From Candidatus Wallbacteria bacterium (GTDB taxonomy: Bacteria > Muiribacteriota > UBA6191 > JACPRK01), in contig JACPRK010000099.1 of assembly GCA_016190005.1 (NCBI GenBank), positions 32,157 to 96,156 on the forward strand: DNA of 64,000 nucleotides. The letters are read 5' to 3'. The notes beneath the pieces were generated by a model. That model had not been told where the DNA came from. It saw only the letters and a program-made list of their open reading frames with translations, and did not search any database. The first letter of the stretch is position 1. Each line of letters begins with the position of its first letter. Both the position numbers and the translations under genes were made by a program. Below, one piece after another: positions 55,346 through 64,000 of this stretch.

Positions 55346-57751
55346 GACGCCACCGTCTGGTGTTTCGTCCGGACCATCCGCGTGGCGGCGGCGTCGCGCC
55401 AGCGCCACGGCGGCCAGCAGCAGTAGCCAGCCTGCCGCCGAAAGCCCGATGCCGGCGACGACCGTCTTCGGGTCGAAGCGGAAGTCGACCTGGTGGCGGC
55501 CGGCGGGGACCTCCACGGCGCGCACCAGGCCCCAGGCCCTCAGGATGCGGGCTGGCGCCCCATCGACGCACGCTCGCCAACCGGGGTAGAGCGCATCGGT
55601 GACGACGAGCAGGCAGCGGGTCGTGGCGTCGGTGGTGAGCACGGAGCCAAGCGGTCGCCGGGCGAGGAATCGGGCCGAGCCGGGCGAGCCCGCGCCTTCA
55701 GACGTGGCGAAGCCAGGTTGCTCCTCGAGCAAGGGCGGCGAGCCGGGCCCCAGTTCCCCGGCGCGCACGCGCTCCAGGACAGAAGCGCGATCGGGAAGGA
55801 CCCTGTAGTCCGCCGTCAGAAACGCGCGGGGTCGGGCCAGGGGGTCCTCCCAGAGCTCGAGGTCGCCCACCCTGCCGACAAGACGCAAAGGAGCCTTCGA
55901 GTCCAGACCGCCTGCCCGATAGACATAGAACCGCTGATTGAGGATGCGAGTCTCCGGGCGCGGCTCGGTCATGCGCTCGGGAAGGCGAGTTTCCGCGGGT
56001 CGGCGCTCCATGGCGTCGTAGAAGTCCGCCGTGGTCCGGGGGAGGATGGCCTCGTAGCCGTCCAGGGACTCCAGCCCTGCCGGCATCACGCGGTTCTGAT
56101 CGATGCGGTCCCAGAGCGAGACGCGCCAGGGGCCGCCCGGCTGGCGGCCGATGAGCTGGGTGAGCTGGGCCGGGAGCGCGCAGCGCTGGAGCGGAAAAGT
56201 TTTCATGCAGGGGATGCCCAGGGTGACGAGGTCGACGCCCAGCAGCAACGCCAGCAGAAGTCCGGCGCTCTTCCTCGAGAGCTTGCCCGCCGAGGCCGCC
56301 GCCATCGGCGCCGCCGTGAGGGCGAGCATGAAGAGTGAACGGAGTATGTCAGTTGCGGCGAAGCGCATCGTCTCGCGCGTGCTCTGGACCGTTGCGTCCG
56401 GCATCGGCGTGTACCTCTCACCGCTGTGCAGGTAACGGTCGAGCCATGGCGTGAACGCCTCGGCGCCCGCCCCCGAGTGGAGGGCCAGGAGGCTTGCCAG
56501 GACGAGCAGAACGGCGAGCCACCCCAGGCGACGCGGCCGGCGGCGACGGGTCTCGCCCGCTGCGCCGACGGTCGCCGCACCCAGGGCCGCAAGCATCGCA
56601 GCGGCCAAGCTAAAGCCGAGCATGAACTTCGCCGGCCCGCGGAACATGCTCATGCCGGGGAGCGTCCGGGCGATCGGCAGGAACAGGGGCGTGCGCGCGC
56701 CGAGCGCCATCACGAGCGCAACCTCCGCCAGCACCAGCCATGGAAGCACTCGCGGCCGTTCCAGGAGCCGGATGGCCCGCCACGCCAGGACGAGCGTGGC
56801 GATCCCGACGTAGAAGATCGACTCCGGCGCGAAGGACTGTCCCCAGTACGGCGCGGTCGCGTCGTCGCCCAGGGCCCTGGGCGCTAGGAGAGTCAGAAGA
56901 TTCTCCGGCGCCAGTGACACCAGGGAGGCGAAGCGTGGGTCGAAGCCGGCCCGGCTCGAGTCTTTCAGGAGCTCCAGCGCCGGCAGCAGCGCCGCGGCTG
57001 CCAGCACCGCCGTCGAGAGCGCGACCGCGGCCGTGAGCGCCGCGAACCGCCCCAGCAGCCGCAGGCGCCGCGCGTCGCCCACGGCCGCCACGGTGACCAC
57101 GATGCTGGCGCAGAACCACGCGATGTAGAAAACCTGGGGATAGCCCGCCAGCAGGCAGAGGGCGGAGGCCGCGATCGTGCGCGCCACCGTGAGCGGGGCC
57201 GGCCGGCGGATCGAGCAGAGCACTCCGAGCAGGACCCACGGCACCCACGCCGTGGCGTCCAGCTGGCAGGCGTGGCCGCCGAAGATGCGGTAGGTGGTCT
57301 GCGCGGAGAGGCCGAAGGCGAGCCCGGCGACGAGCGGGCCAGCTCCACGCGCGCCCGCCTCACGTGCCAGCGCCCAGGCCCCGAGCTGGCCCAGCAGCAC
57401 GTGCAGGAACCGGGTGAGCGACATCGCCAGTCCCAGCGGCAGCAAGTAGAGGGCGTTGGGAGGATAGAAGATCGCGGCCTGCAGGCTGGCCAGGTACGGC
57501 AGGCCCGCCATCAGGTGCGGATTCCAGATCGGTACTTCGCCGGCCAGGAGGCTCTGGCGGGCAAACTGCCGCCACGGCACGAACATGCGGGGGCTGTCGC
57601 CATCCGCTACGCCCAGCCCACAGTCGGCGCCTGCCATCAGAACGGGCAAGAAGAGCGCAAGGTCGAACGCCGCGAAGAGCGCCAGTGCCCATCGCCCGCT
57701 CGCTTCCCACTCTTCCCTCGGCGCCACCGGCTGGACCCGGGAAACTCTCAT
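55343..57751 (-). CDS. YfhO-like multi-spanning membrane protein
   Basis: 802 aa. About 12-13 hydrophobic helices (LALFAAFDLALFLPVLMAG, RTIAASALCLLAGYPQVFYI, LTLLAPRALGD) with the FVPWRQFARQSLLAGEVPIWNP segment typical of YfhO and GT-C glycosyltransferase-like proteins, then a C-terminal extracellular domain (about 520-760) ending near a last helix. YfhO relatives are linked to lipoteichoic acid glycosylation or surface-polymer export. The exact substrate is unknown. Confidence 0.82.
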   Translation of the reverse strand: MRVSRVQPVAPREEWEASGRWALALFAAFDLALFLPVLMAGADCGLGVADGDSPRMFVPWRQFARQSLLAGEVPIWNPHLMAGLPYLASLQAAIFYPPNALYLLPLGLAMSLTRFLHVLLGQLGAWALAREAGARGAGPLVAGLAFGLSAQTTYRIFGGHACQLDATAWVPWVLLGVLCSIRRPAPLTVARTIAASALCLLAGYPQVFYIAWFCASIVVTVAAVGDARRLRLLGRFAALTAAVALSTAVLAAAALLPALELLKDSSRAGFDPRFASLVSLAPENLLTLLAPRALGDDATAPYWGQSFAPESIFYVGIATLVLAWRAIRLLERPRVLPWLVLAEVALVMALGARTPLFLPIARTLPGMSMFRGPAKFMLGFSLAAAMLAALGAATVGAAGETRRRRPRRLGWLAVLLVLASLLALHSGAGAEAFTPWLDRYLHSGERYTPMPDATVQSTRETMRFAATDILRSLFMLALTAAPMAAASAGKLSRKSAGLLLALLLGVDLVTLGIPCMKTFPLQRCALPAQLTQLIGRQPGGPWRVSLWDRIDQNRVMPAGLESLDGYEAILPRTTADFYDAMERRPAETRLPERMTEPRPETRILNQRFYVYRAGGLDSKAPLRLVGRVGDLELWEDPLARPRAFLTADYRVLPDRASVLERVRAGELGPGSPPLLEEQPGFATSEGAGSPGSARFLARRPLGSVLTTDATTRCLLVVTDALYPGWRACVDGAPARILRAWGLVRAVEVPAGRHQVDFRFDPKTVVAGIGLSAAGWLLLLAAVALARRRRHADGPDETPDGGV

Positions 57752-57861
57752 GGCGTGGGATTACGAAAACCCAGGCGTCTACCTGTACCGGGCTTTTTTC
57801 GGGCGATCTTACGACTGCCGCGGGCCGACGCGACGCAAGGAGTCCGTACGGCCCCGGCGCG

Positions 57862-58119
57862 TCAGGGTCGGGTGAGCTGGGCGATGCACTCACGGAGGTC
57901 GGCCTCCGAGAGCTGGCGTCCGGGCTGCTCGCACCCCTGGAGTGCATAAATGGTCTCGTCGATCTGGTCGTTGTGGCGCTCGTCGTAGACCTGCTCGTCG
58001 GCGTCCCACTTCTGAAACTGATCGTCGGCCCAGCGGGCGAGCTCGGCCTGAGTAATCTCGCCGCGGAGGCGCTTCTCGATGATCTTGACGATTTCTTCTC
58101 GCGTCAGAGTGGGTTTCAT
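57862..58119 (-). CDS. Small hypothetical protein next to ThiF-like enzyme
   Basis: 85 aa with GGGAGGG upstream. Fully helical and acidic: TREEIVKIIEKRLRGEITQA, ELARWADDQFQKWDADEQV, QLSEADLRECIAQL. It has no sulfur-carrier GG terminus, so it is not ThiS or MoaD. Nine bp downstream of the ThiF-like gene on the same strand; a regulator or partner of it. Confidence 0.72.
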   Translation of the reverse strand: MKPTLTREEIVKIIEKRLRGEITQAELARWADDQFQKWDADEQVYDERHNDQIDETIYALQGCEQPGRQLSEADLRECIAQLTRP

Positions 58120-58128
58120 TGGCCCTCC

Positions 58129-59166
58129 CTAGGTGCCGATGTAGCGGGCGTAGAGGGACCGGGCCACCGCTGGGTCGGCAGTCCCCTTCACGATCGCGCG
58201 AGCGTCGTTGAATAGGGAGATCTCGAACCGGTCCGTTCGGAATTGCAGCACGTACTTGTTGAAGGAGACCTGGCCTTGCCTTGCCAGGCGCCTGGCGAGC
58301 TCCTCGAAGCAGGGCGGCTTTCGAGCCGCTGATTCGGAGCCGGCCCAGACCTGGACGGCCTGCCGCCCGCAGAGCGCCGTGGCCCGGGACCCCGAGGAAC
58401 CTTCCAGATAGGAGAACCGGCGCTGGCTGCAGGTCGGGCAGCCGGGTCTCCGGTCGACACGCACGTCGTCGAGCGAGCCTTCCCAGCAATCGTACATGGC
58501 CATCCGGCCTGCCAGGCCCGAGCCGTGGCCCGCGAGCAGGCGCAGGGCGTTGAAGGCGGCGGTGCCCGCCGTAACGGCGGCGACCGGGCCGGCGATGCCC
58601 TCGCTTTCGCAGCTCGGTAGATCACCAGCGGCGGGCGTCTCGGGCAGGTAGCATCGCAGGCAGGGGCCCGCTCCGGGCTGGACCACCATCGTGTGTCCGA
58701 AGACGCCGACGATACCGCAGTAGATCCACGGCACGCCCTGGCGCACCGAGAAATCGTTGATCAGAAAGCGGGTCTCGAGGTTATCCGTGCCGTCGAGCAA
58801 TAGGTCGGCTCCTGCGAGGTGCCGGGCGGCGTTGCCGGCGTCGAGGTCCGCGACGATCGCCTCGAGCTTGACGGCCGAGTTGACTCGCTTGAGGTGTGCC
58901 TTCGCGGCGACGGCCTTCGGCAGGCCGCGATGGACGTCCCGCTCGTCGAACAGCAGCTGGCGCTGGAGGTTGTTCTCTTCGACCGTGTCCCGGTCGACGA
59001 TCCGCAGTCGGCCAACTCCCGCGGCCACAAGGTAGTACGCGAGCACGGAGCCGATGGCGCCGCATCCGATGAGCACGACGCGCGCGCGCGAAAGGCGCTC
59101 CTGGGCGGCTTCGCCGAACTGGCGCAGCGCCATCTGCCGCGAGTATCTCTGCAGGTCGCCTTTCAT
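58129..59166 (-). CDS. ThiF/MoeB/HesA-type E1-like adenylyltransferase
   Basis: 345 aa. ATP-binding loop GCGAIGS (34-40) with VDRDTVEENNLQRQLLF (Asp and Arg finger R69), LLLDGTDNLETRFLIND, zinc Cys C169/C172 (PCLRCYLP) and C243/C246 (GCPTCS), and C186 in LPSCESEGIAG as the likely catalytic Cys. It activates the C-terminus of a sulfur-carrier or ubiquitin-like protein as AMP ester. A C-terminal extension of about 90 residues (FNKYVLQFRTDRFEISLF, DPAVARSLYARYIG) is found in a subgroup of these enzymes. No ThiS, MoaD or thiG is nearby. Confidence 0.88.
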   Translation of the reverse strand: MKGDLQRYSRQMALRQFGEAAQERLSRARVVLIGCGAIGSVLAYYLVAAGVGRLRIVDRDTVEENNLQRQLLFDERDVHRGLPKAVAAKAHLKRVNSAVKLEAIVADLDAGNAARHLAGADLLLDGTDNLETRFLINDFSVRQGVPWIYCGIVGVFGHTMVVQPGAGPCLRCYLPETPAAGDLPSCESEGIAGPVAAVTAGTAAFNALRLLAGHGSGLAGRMAMYDCWEGSLDDVRVDRRPGCPTCSQRRFSYLEGSSGSRATALCGRQAVQVWAGSESAARKPPCFEELARRLARQGQVSFNKYVLQFRTDRFEISLFNDARAIVKGTADPAVARSLYARYIGT

Positions 59167-59313
59167 GCGCCGATTGTCTTACTCTGCCCATGGCGACAGT
59201 GTCAACGAAAACTGGCCAAGCGTGCGAGGTTTCATGCGTGCGGGTGGCGCCGCCTGTGACACGTTTGCGACGCGCATGACGGGGCTATCGCGCGGCGACG
59301 GCGCCGTATTAAC

Positions 59314-60648
59314 ATGCCCGGTGCTCCGATGAACCCGAACTCGGCTTTCGGCCATCCCGCTGGCGACCCCTTCATGCTCACGACGATGGACGTCGTGAAC
59401 TGGGTACTGGTGCTGGTCGTCTGCCTGTTCCTGTTCCAGCTCCTGCAGGAGATGCTGTTCCGGCAGAGGGGCAAGTACTGCACCGGCTGCGGCCTGCGGG
59501 ACCTGCCGCGCAACTGGTCCACCTGCGAGATCTGCGGCATGTCGCTGGGCGAGTACGTGGAGCGAGTGACTCCTTTCGAGCGGCGCGTCTCGTACGGATT
59601 TCCGGTCGTCTCCGTGCTGGTCTCGCTGGTCGCCTACCATCAGTTCGAGCGAGTGACGTTCGGCGGCCCCTTGGTCGTGCTCGGATTCATCATCGTCAAT
59701 TCCTGCTTCGCCCAGCTCTGGCTCCCGCGTCGCGACGCGCGGCTGCGCACGCTTTACAACGTCCCGTTCTGGGGGACGGTGGCGATGGTTCTCTTCATCC
59801 TGCTGCTGGACGCCTCGCTCAGGGCCCGGTTCTCTGCGGGGGGGCCGGGGGCCGTGGCCGACCTGGAGCTAGAGGCCGACGGCTCGCTCTGCATGGCCTT
59901 GCGCGACGGCACCGTCAGTCATGGGATAGGACCGGTTGCCTATCCGTACATGCGCTCCGTGCCGATCAAGCGGCTGCTCCGCAGCGGGACAGGCGAGCTG
60001 TTCCTTTACGGTCGGGGCTCCAAGTTGACGCAGCCCGACGCCATCCTCAGCGCTCGAGGGCTCCAGTGGAGCCCGGCAAAGAATCGTTCGGAGACCGGGG
60101 TCCAGCTGCTGCTCGGAACCGCCACGCTCTCTGCGCTCCACAGGACGCTCCTGGATCGCTCCACCCATCAGCCCAATGTCACCTTCTGCCTCACGGGCGA
60201 CAGGGTCTGGGTCTGTGACGGCCAGCAGCTCTTCCGCATCCAGCCCGATGGCACCACCGACGTTTTCTCGCTGGGGAAGCGGCAGCTGGGGCGGTTGATC
60301 AAGGTTGTCGCGGGCGACAGGATGGTCTGGCTCTTCTCGGCCAATGGTCTGACGGGGATCTCGACGACCTCGGAGCGCAAGACCTGGTATCCGCTGATGG
60401 AGCTAGCTGCCCGGGAGGGGCAGCCTGCGGCACAGATCGTGGCGGGCGCGTTGAAGGGTGAGGAGGCCTGGCTGGCGACCAGTGGGGGGGACGTGCTGCG
60501 GTTCGATCTGGACAAGGAGCGGCTGAGCTTCCAGGGCGTTGCGCAGTGTCCGAAGTACCTCGACTTCTACAATCTCTACACGCTTCCGATCCTCGTCCTG
60601 GCGCTCGGGTGGATGCTGGCCGCCAATTTCAGGGAGGAGGGCCAATGA
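59314..60648 (+). CDS. Zinc-ribbon membrane protein with propeller-like domain
   Basis: 444 aa; the first in-frame start is used, with ATGs six and twenty codons later also possible. First helix VVNWVLVLVVCLFLFQLLQ, then a zinc ribbon (CTGCG and CEICG, four Cys), two or three further helices (VVSVLVSLVAYHQF, PLVVLGFIIVNSCFAQLW, GTVAMVLFILLLD), an extracytoplasmic beta-rich region (residues 180-410, repeated LxLxxDGxxxFxLxxR-like strands, suggestive of a propeller) and a last helix LPILVLALGWMLAANF. Coupled by ATGA to the next membrane gene. Function unknown. Confidence 0.68.
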   Translation: MPGAPMNPNSAFGHPAGDPFMLTTMDVVNWVLVLVVCLFLFQLLQEMLFRQRGKYCTGCGLRDLPRNWSTCEICGMSLGEYVERVTPFERRVSYGFPVVSVLVSLVAYHQFERVTFGGPLVVLGFIIVNSCFAQLWLPRRDARLRTLYNVPFWGTVAMVLFILLLDASLRARFSAGGPGAVADLELEADGSLCMALRDGTVSHGIGPVAYPYMRSVPIKRLLRSGTGELFLYGRGSKLTQPDAILSARGLQWSPAKNRSETGVQLLLGTATLSALHRTLLDRSTHQPNVTFCLTGDRVWVCDGQQLFRIQPDGTTDVFSLGKRQLGRLIKVVAGDRMVWLFSANGLTGISTTSERKTWYPLMELAAREGQPAAQIVAGALKGEEAWLATSGGDVLRFDLDKERLSFQGVAQCPKYLDFYNLYTLPILVLALGWMLAANFREEGQ

Positions 60649-61556
60649 GTGAGGAGCTGCAGCCTGGCGCGTCGCAGGAAGCGCCGTTCGCCAGCACGGA
60701 CACCGATCCGGGCAGCCTGGGCCTGCTCAAGTTCCTCTCGCTCGTAGTGCTGCTGACGACGGTGCTCTTGCCGGTAGGGGCGGATCTGGCGCGTCACGCG
60801 AAGCTGCAGGTGGCCTACTCGACGAAGCTGGATCGCACGATCGCGCCGCACCCGGACCGCTTCAGCGGTGTCTTCATCCACACGGCCGACGTGGAAAGCC
60901 AGGTCGAGAGTGCGTCGCGAGAAGCCGCGGGTAACGAGGCGGGCGAGGCCGCCCAGCCGATGTCCTTCTGGGCCCGGGTCCAGTTCGTACTGAAGAGCAC
61001 CTCCGAGTGGCTCAAGGAGCCCACCAGCCGGGAGAGCAACGCTCAGAACCTCGCGATGTTCTGGACGCTCGTCGTCTTCATGCTCTTCATCATCGCGGCA
61101 CGCATCTACGGCGTCAATCGCGTGATGGCCGTGCTGAGCGGCATGCTGGGGGCCGACCGGTTAAAGAAGCTGATCATCGACTTGTTCATCCTCAAGGGGG
61201 TCGAACGACAGGTCTTCCCGGCGACGAAGACGACGGCGGTCAAGAACGGCGTCATCGCCACGCACTCCCTCAACCGGGTGGATCTGCACGACGTGATCCG
61301 CATCAACGTCGGCCTGCAGGGAGAGGGGTCGATCGATGTCGTCCGTGAGGCCGTGACCGTCGAGGGCCGCACCGCCTACACGTACTGCCCAAGCATCACG
61401 GGCAGCGGTGGCGACTTCTACTTCAACCTGGCAAAGATCACGACACGCTCCATCAAGATAACCGCCGACGTGCTGATGACCTCGTCGTCGAAGAAGGGCC
61501 ACGTCAGCCGGCTCAAGTTCGACATCACCGGCTTCAAGGCCGCGGCCTGGGACTAG
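60645..61556 (+). CDS. Membrane protein of unknown function, partner of the zinc-ribbon protein
   Basis: 303 aa from the ATG at 60645. Helix 1 LLKFLSLVVLLTTVLLPVGA, a hydrophilic stretch, helix 2 NLAMFWTLVVFMLFIIAARI and a C-terminal soluble part (VIATHSLNRVDLHDVIRINV, TRSIKITADVLMTSSSKKGH). No motif recognised. Translated with the preceding gene, probably one complex. Confidence 0.68.
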   Translation: MSEELQPGASQEAPFASTDTDPGSLGLLKFLSLVVLLTTVLLPVGADLARHAKLQVAYSTKLDRTIAPHPDRFSGVFIHTADVESQVESASREAAGNEAGEAAQPMSFWARVQFVLKSTSEWLKEPTSRESNAQNLAMFWTLVVFMLFIIAARIYGVNRVMAVLSGMLGADRLKKLIIDLFILKGVERQVFPATKTTAVKNGVIATHSLNRVDLHDVIRINVGLQGEGSIDVVREAVTVEGRTAYTYCPSITGSGGDFYFNLAKITTRSIKITADVLMTSSSKKGHVSRLKFDITGFKAAAWD

Positions 61557-61572
61557 GCGGCAGCGGGCGGGG

Positions 61573-62070
61573 TCAGGAGCTCGGCTCGTTCAAGGCGTCG
61601 AGGCCGGACATCTTGGCGCGGAGCCAGTCGGGCGCGCGGATGGGGCGCATCTCGCGGTCCACCACGGCGTGGTCCGAGTAGCCCTCCGCCATCAGGTTCC
61701 CGTCGACTCCCAGCAGCCTGTAGGCGAAGCGCGCGCGAGCCTTGGTCATACCGACCAACCGCGTCACGACCTTCAGCCGGTCGTCGAAGCGGGCGGGAGC
61801 CAGGTAGTGGACCGCCGCCTCGATGACGGGCAGGCCCAGGCCCCGGGCCTCGACCTCGCGATAGGGAAGCCCCAGGCGATCGAGCCAGTCGACCCGACCC
61901 ATCTCGAACCAGACCAGGTGGTTGGCGTGGTAAACGACACCCATCGCGTCGGTCTCGGCGTAGCGGACGCGGACCTCGATCTCGGTCTCGGCAGACTGGA
62001 CGATCTCGCCGTACCAGCGCGTGTAGATGAACTCGACTCTTCTTGTAGGACGCTCAAGTCGGTGAGGCAT
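61573..62070 (-). CDS. YbgC-type acyl-CoA thioesterase (hotdog fold)
   Basis: 165 aa as the longest reading; a start at about residue 21 (near EIVQSAETEIEVRV) is also possible. YAETDAMGVVYHANHLVWFE carries the active-site Asp of the 4-hydroxybenzoyl-CoA thioesterase family, and GLGLPVIEAAVHYLAPARFDD completes the hotdog helix and strand. Hydrolyses acyl-CoA esters; in proteobacteria YbgC belongs to the Tol-Pal gene group, which is not seen here. Confidence 0.88.
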   Translation of the reverse strand: MPHRLERPTRRVEFIYTRWYGEIVQSAETEIEVRVRYAETDAMGVVYHANHLVWFEMGRVDWLDRLGLPYREVEARGLGLPVIEAAVHYLAPARFDDRLKVVTRLVGMTKARARFAYRLLGVDGNLMAEGYSDHAVVDREMRPIRAPDWLRAKMSGLDALNEPSS

Positions 62071-62129
62071 ACCCGCACACTCTACCGCATGCCGCCCCGT
62101 TCAAGAGGGGGGGGCGCCGGGCCGATGGG

Positions 62130-63299
62130 ATGATCGTGGAGCGGTCTCGTCGTACGCGTCCTCCTGCGGCGCTCGTCCCGGTGGTCTTCGGGTTGGCGCT
62201 GGCCGGCTGCGCGTCCGGACCGGACTCGATTCCGCTCCTGGGACCGTTGTCGGCCATCGAGGGCAGGATCGTGGGGACGGTGACCAGCGGCCGGGGAGCG
62301 GTAGATCGTGCCGCCGTGAGCCTGGCGCCGGGCGGCTTCACAACGGAGTCGAGCGCGTCGGGGAGCTACGAGCTCGCTGCGATTCCACCTGGCACCTACC
62401 AGGTGCGGGCGGCGGCCCCAGGGTTCAACCCGGCGGCGCGTGACGTCACGGTGCTTCCGGGGCGCGTCAGCGGAGCCGACCTGGCGCTCTCTCGCGCCTC
62501 GGCTACCGGGAGCGTGGGGGGACGAATCACCGATGGCACTGTCGGAGTGGCCGGCGCGCGCGTGGTCCTCTCCGGGACGAACTCGGTCCAACTCTCTGGC
62601 GCTGACGGCACCTTCCTGTTCACGGGTGTCGACCCAGGCCTCTACTCGGTGGACGTGTCGCGCCCCGGGTTCGTGGGGGGCAGTGGCATCGCCCGGGTGG
62701 CGGCCTCCGGAGAGGCTCGCGTGGAGCTGGCATTGACGCGCCGCGCCGACGGCGCCTTGGTGGGGCGCGTGACGGACGGCTTGCGCGGGCTGGCGAGCTG
62801 CTCGCGTCCGGCGGCCATCGCCCTCTTCGTCGGCGGCCAGCGGGCCGAGCGGCTGGTGCCGCCTGCAGATGCGTGTGCCGCTTCCGGCGGAGTGCTCGCG
62901 GTGGACGACCGATTCCGATTCGAAGGGCTGGTTACAGGTACCGTGATTCTCCAGGCGGCGGTCAACGGCTTCGTCGCAGCCACGAAGGTGATCGAGATCG
63001 TCGGCGGGGCGGAGAACAACGGCGATATCGTCCTGACGCTGGATGGCAGCACTTCCGCCATCACCGGGACCGTGTTCGACGACACGCTGCTGCCCCAACC
63101 CCAGGCCACCGTGGAGCTCTCGCAAGGCGCGACCCGCCGCACGACCGTGACCGGCGCCGAGGGGCGCTACCAGCTGACCGGATTGCCGGCCGGGCCAGCC
63201 ACGCTCACGTTCGTACGCAGCGAGCTCAACGTGGGCCTGCGCAACGTGGTTCTTTCGAGGGGCAACACGGTTGACGGTTCGGTCGTCCTGCGGAAATAG
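62130..63299 (+). CDS. Lipoprotein with repeated carboxypeptidase-regulatory-like domains
   Basis: 389 aa. Lipobox VFGLALAGC with the lipidated Cys about residue 29; run of G before the ATG at 62130 may serve as ribosome-binding site. At least four beta-sandwich modules follow, seen as repeats of GxVTxGxxxVxxAxVxL...SxGxYxLxxIPPGxYxVxxxxxGF: 45-120, 120-200, 200-300 and 300-389 (ASGSYELAAIPPGTYQVRAA, DGTFLFTGVDPGLYSVDVSR, AEGRYQLTGLPAGPATLTFV). Such modules bind or display ligands at the cell surface. 9 bp ahead of the amidase gene. Confidence 0.83.
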   Translation: MIVERSRRTRPPAALVPVVFGLALAGCASGPDSIPLLGPLSAIEGRIVGTVTSGRGAVDRAAVSLAPGGFTTESSASGSYELAAIPPGTYQVRAAAPGFNPAARDVTVLPGRVSGADLALSRASATGSVGGRITDGTVGVAGARVVLSGTNSVQLSGADGTFLFTGVDPGLYSVDVSRPGFVGGSGIARVAASGEARVELALTRRADGALVGRVTDGLRGLASCSRPAAIALFVGGQRAERLVPPADACAASGGVLAVDDRFRFEGLVTGTVILQAAVNGFVAATKVIEIVGGAENNGDIVLTLDGSTSAITGTVFDDTLLPQPQATVELSQGATRRTTVTGAEGRYQLTGLPAGPATLTFVRSELNVGLRNVVLSRGNTVDGSVVLRK

Positions 63300-63308
63300 G
63301 CAGGGGCG

Positions 63309-64000
63309 ATGAGTCCTTCGCACCTTTCGCGGCTGTCGGGCGCGCTCGTGCTGGCTGGCCTATTCGCCTGGGCAGGCCCGACATCCGTGGCGGCGGTGAC
63401 GCCCGACGGCGTGACCTCCCGATCGGGCGGCGCGAACGGTTCACCGAAGTCGATCCGCGTGATGATCGACCCCGGCCACGGCGGGCGCGGCGAGGAGCCG
63501 GGCGCCACGACAGGCGACAACTGGGACAGCCAGTACGCGCAGTTCCTTCGCGTCGTGAACTACGGGGGCTCAGCGCGGGTGGCACCGGGGCGGCGCGTGG
63601 AGGAGCACGAACTGGCGCTGTCGCTCTCGCGGCGGCTGGCGGCGCTGCTCGAGCTGACCCGGACCGACGCCGGCTGGTCGCGGTTCGAGGAAATGCTGCG
63701 GCGGCTTGGGGCCCGAGGAGCCCTGCCGCGCGTGCGCATCGAAAGTCGCCTGACTCGCACCGACGACTACCGTGCTCGCCAGGCGAGGAAGGAACCCGAC
63801 CCCAACCGCGACTTCCGGCTGCTGGATTCACCCGCCCGGCTGCCTGCGCGGGAAGGGACACCGCTGCATCCGGGGCGCGTGAGCAGCGTAATCGACTGGG
63901 CGCCGGATCTGCTGCTCGTGCTCCATTTGAACGATGTCGACGGCCGCGGGCAGCGCGGGATGAACGCGCTCTTCGTACCCTCTCCTGGGGACTTCGAGGC
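63309..64000 (+). CDS. N-acetylmuramoyl-L-alanine amidase (Amidase_3), truncated by window edge
   Basis: The reading frame from the ATG at 63309 is open to the right edge (about 230 codons). Signal peptide (LSGALVLAGLFAWAGPTSVAA), then VMIDPGHGGRGEEPG, the zinc-binding HGG motif of Amidase_3, the catalytic/metal Glu in EEHELALSLSRRLAALLE, and LLLVLHLNDVDGRGQRGMNA, the later zinc His region. Cleaves the amide between MurNAc and the peptide stem in peptidoglycan. C-terminus not seen. Confidence 0.8.
   Translation, partial: MSPSHLSRLSGALVLAGLFAWAGPTSVAAVTPDGVTSRSGGANGSPKSIRVMIDPGHGGRGEEPGATTGDNWDSQYAQFLRVVNYGGSARVAPGRRVEEHELALSLSRRLAALLELTRTDAGWSRFEEMLRRLGARGALPRVRIESRLTRTDDYRARQARKEPDPNRDFRLLDSPARLPAREGTPLHPGRVSSVIDWAPDLLLVLHLNDVDGRGQRGMNALFVPSPGDFE

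Overview
The window is GC-rich (by eye about two thirds), gene-dense bacterial chromosome, with many ATGA start/stop overlaps and almost no mobile DNA. The gene content suggests an uncultured or little-studied soil or aquatic lineage, most like Acidobacteriota: an archaeal-type class III aminotransferase, PHA regulator and phasin, YfhO-like membrane protein, carboxypeptidase-regulatory lipoprotein, a hut pair, many two-component proteins and a sigma-54/PspA cluster. This placement is inference; no rRNA or other decisive marker is present. I saw no tRNA, rRNA, CRISPR array, transposase or phage gene.

Layout. 1-2410 (minus): a membrane TPR protein cut by the left edge, and an RlmI-type rRNA methyltransferase. 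2411-2854: a divergent intergenic region with heptanucleotide repeats and a good promoter. 2855-7013: aldehyde dehydrogenase, class III aminotransferase, a lone receiver and an alpha/beta hydrolase. 7133-11100: a FFLEELY-like protein, a long acyl-ACP-reductase-like enzyme, then phasin and PhaR behind a palindromic operator/promoter. 11339-18074: a MASE1/CHASE hybrid kinase, a pseudo-receiver/DHp/receiver protein, a prepilin and a secreted barrel-like protein. 18175-25937: hutU, hutI, dnaE and a degenerate HisD homologue in one tight operon. 26280-33457: a 66-aa protein, then five overlapping genes for exported proteins (PTP-like phosphatase, unknown, TPR, alkaline-phosphatase-superfamily enzyme, DUF3047-like). 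33467-36802 (minus): fatty-acid desaturase, a perfect 74-bp palindrome, a coiled-coil secreted protein, a small thioredoxin fold and a lipoprotein. 37036-44256 (plus): ArsP-like permease, a secreted protein, REC-PP2C-HATPase regulator, miaB, ComEA-like and recJ. 44288-46201 (minus): cheY-, cheC/cheX- and cheR-like genes.

46987-52478 (minus) is the most interesting part. Four adjacent genes, in transcription order, encode a very divergent sigma-54, a soluble TPR histidine kinase, an NtrC-type response regulator whose GAFTGA loop reads NAFNNA, and PspA. Sigma-54 region I, the surface GAFTGA normally touches, has lost its conserved glutamines. The two halves of one contact have diverged together, which suggests a self-contained and possibly orthogonal sigma-54 envelope-stress system. 

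52628-64000: two tandem cyclophilins (one exported, one cytosolic), a HI0933-type flavoprotein, YfhO-like protein, an 85-aa protein with a ThiF/MoeB-type E1 enzyme, a zinc-ribbon membrane protein pair, a YbgC-type thioesterase, a lipoprotein and the start of an N-acetylmuramoyl-L-alanine amidase cut by the right edge.

All family names come from reading motifs by eye; no database search was run.
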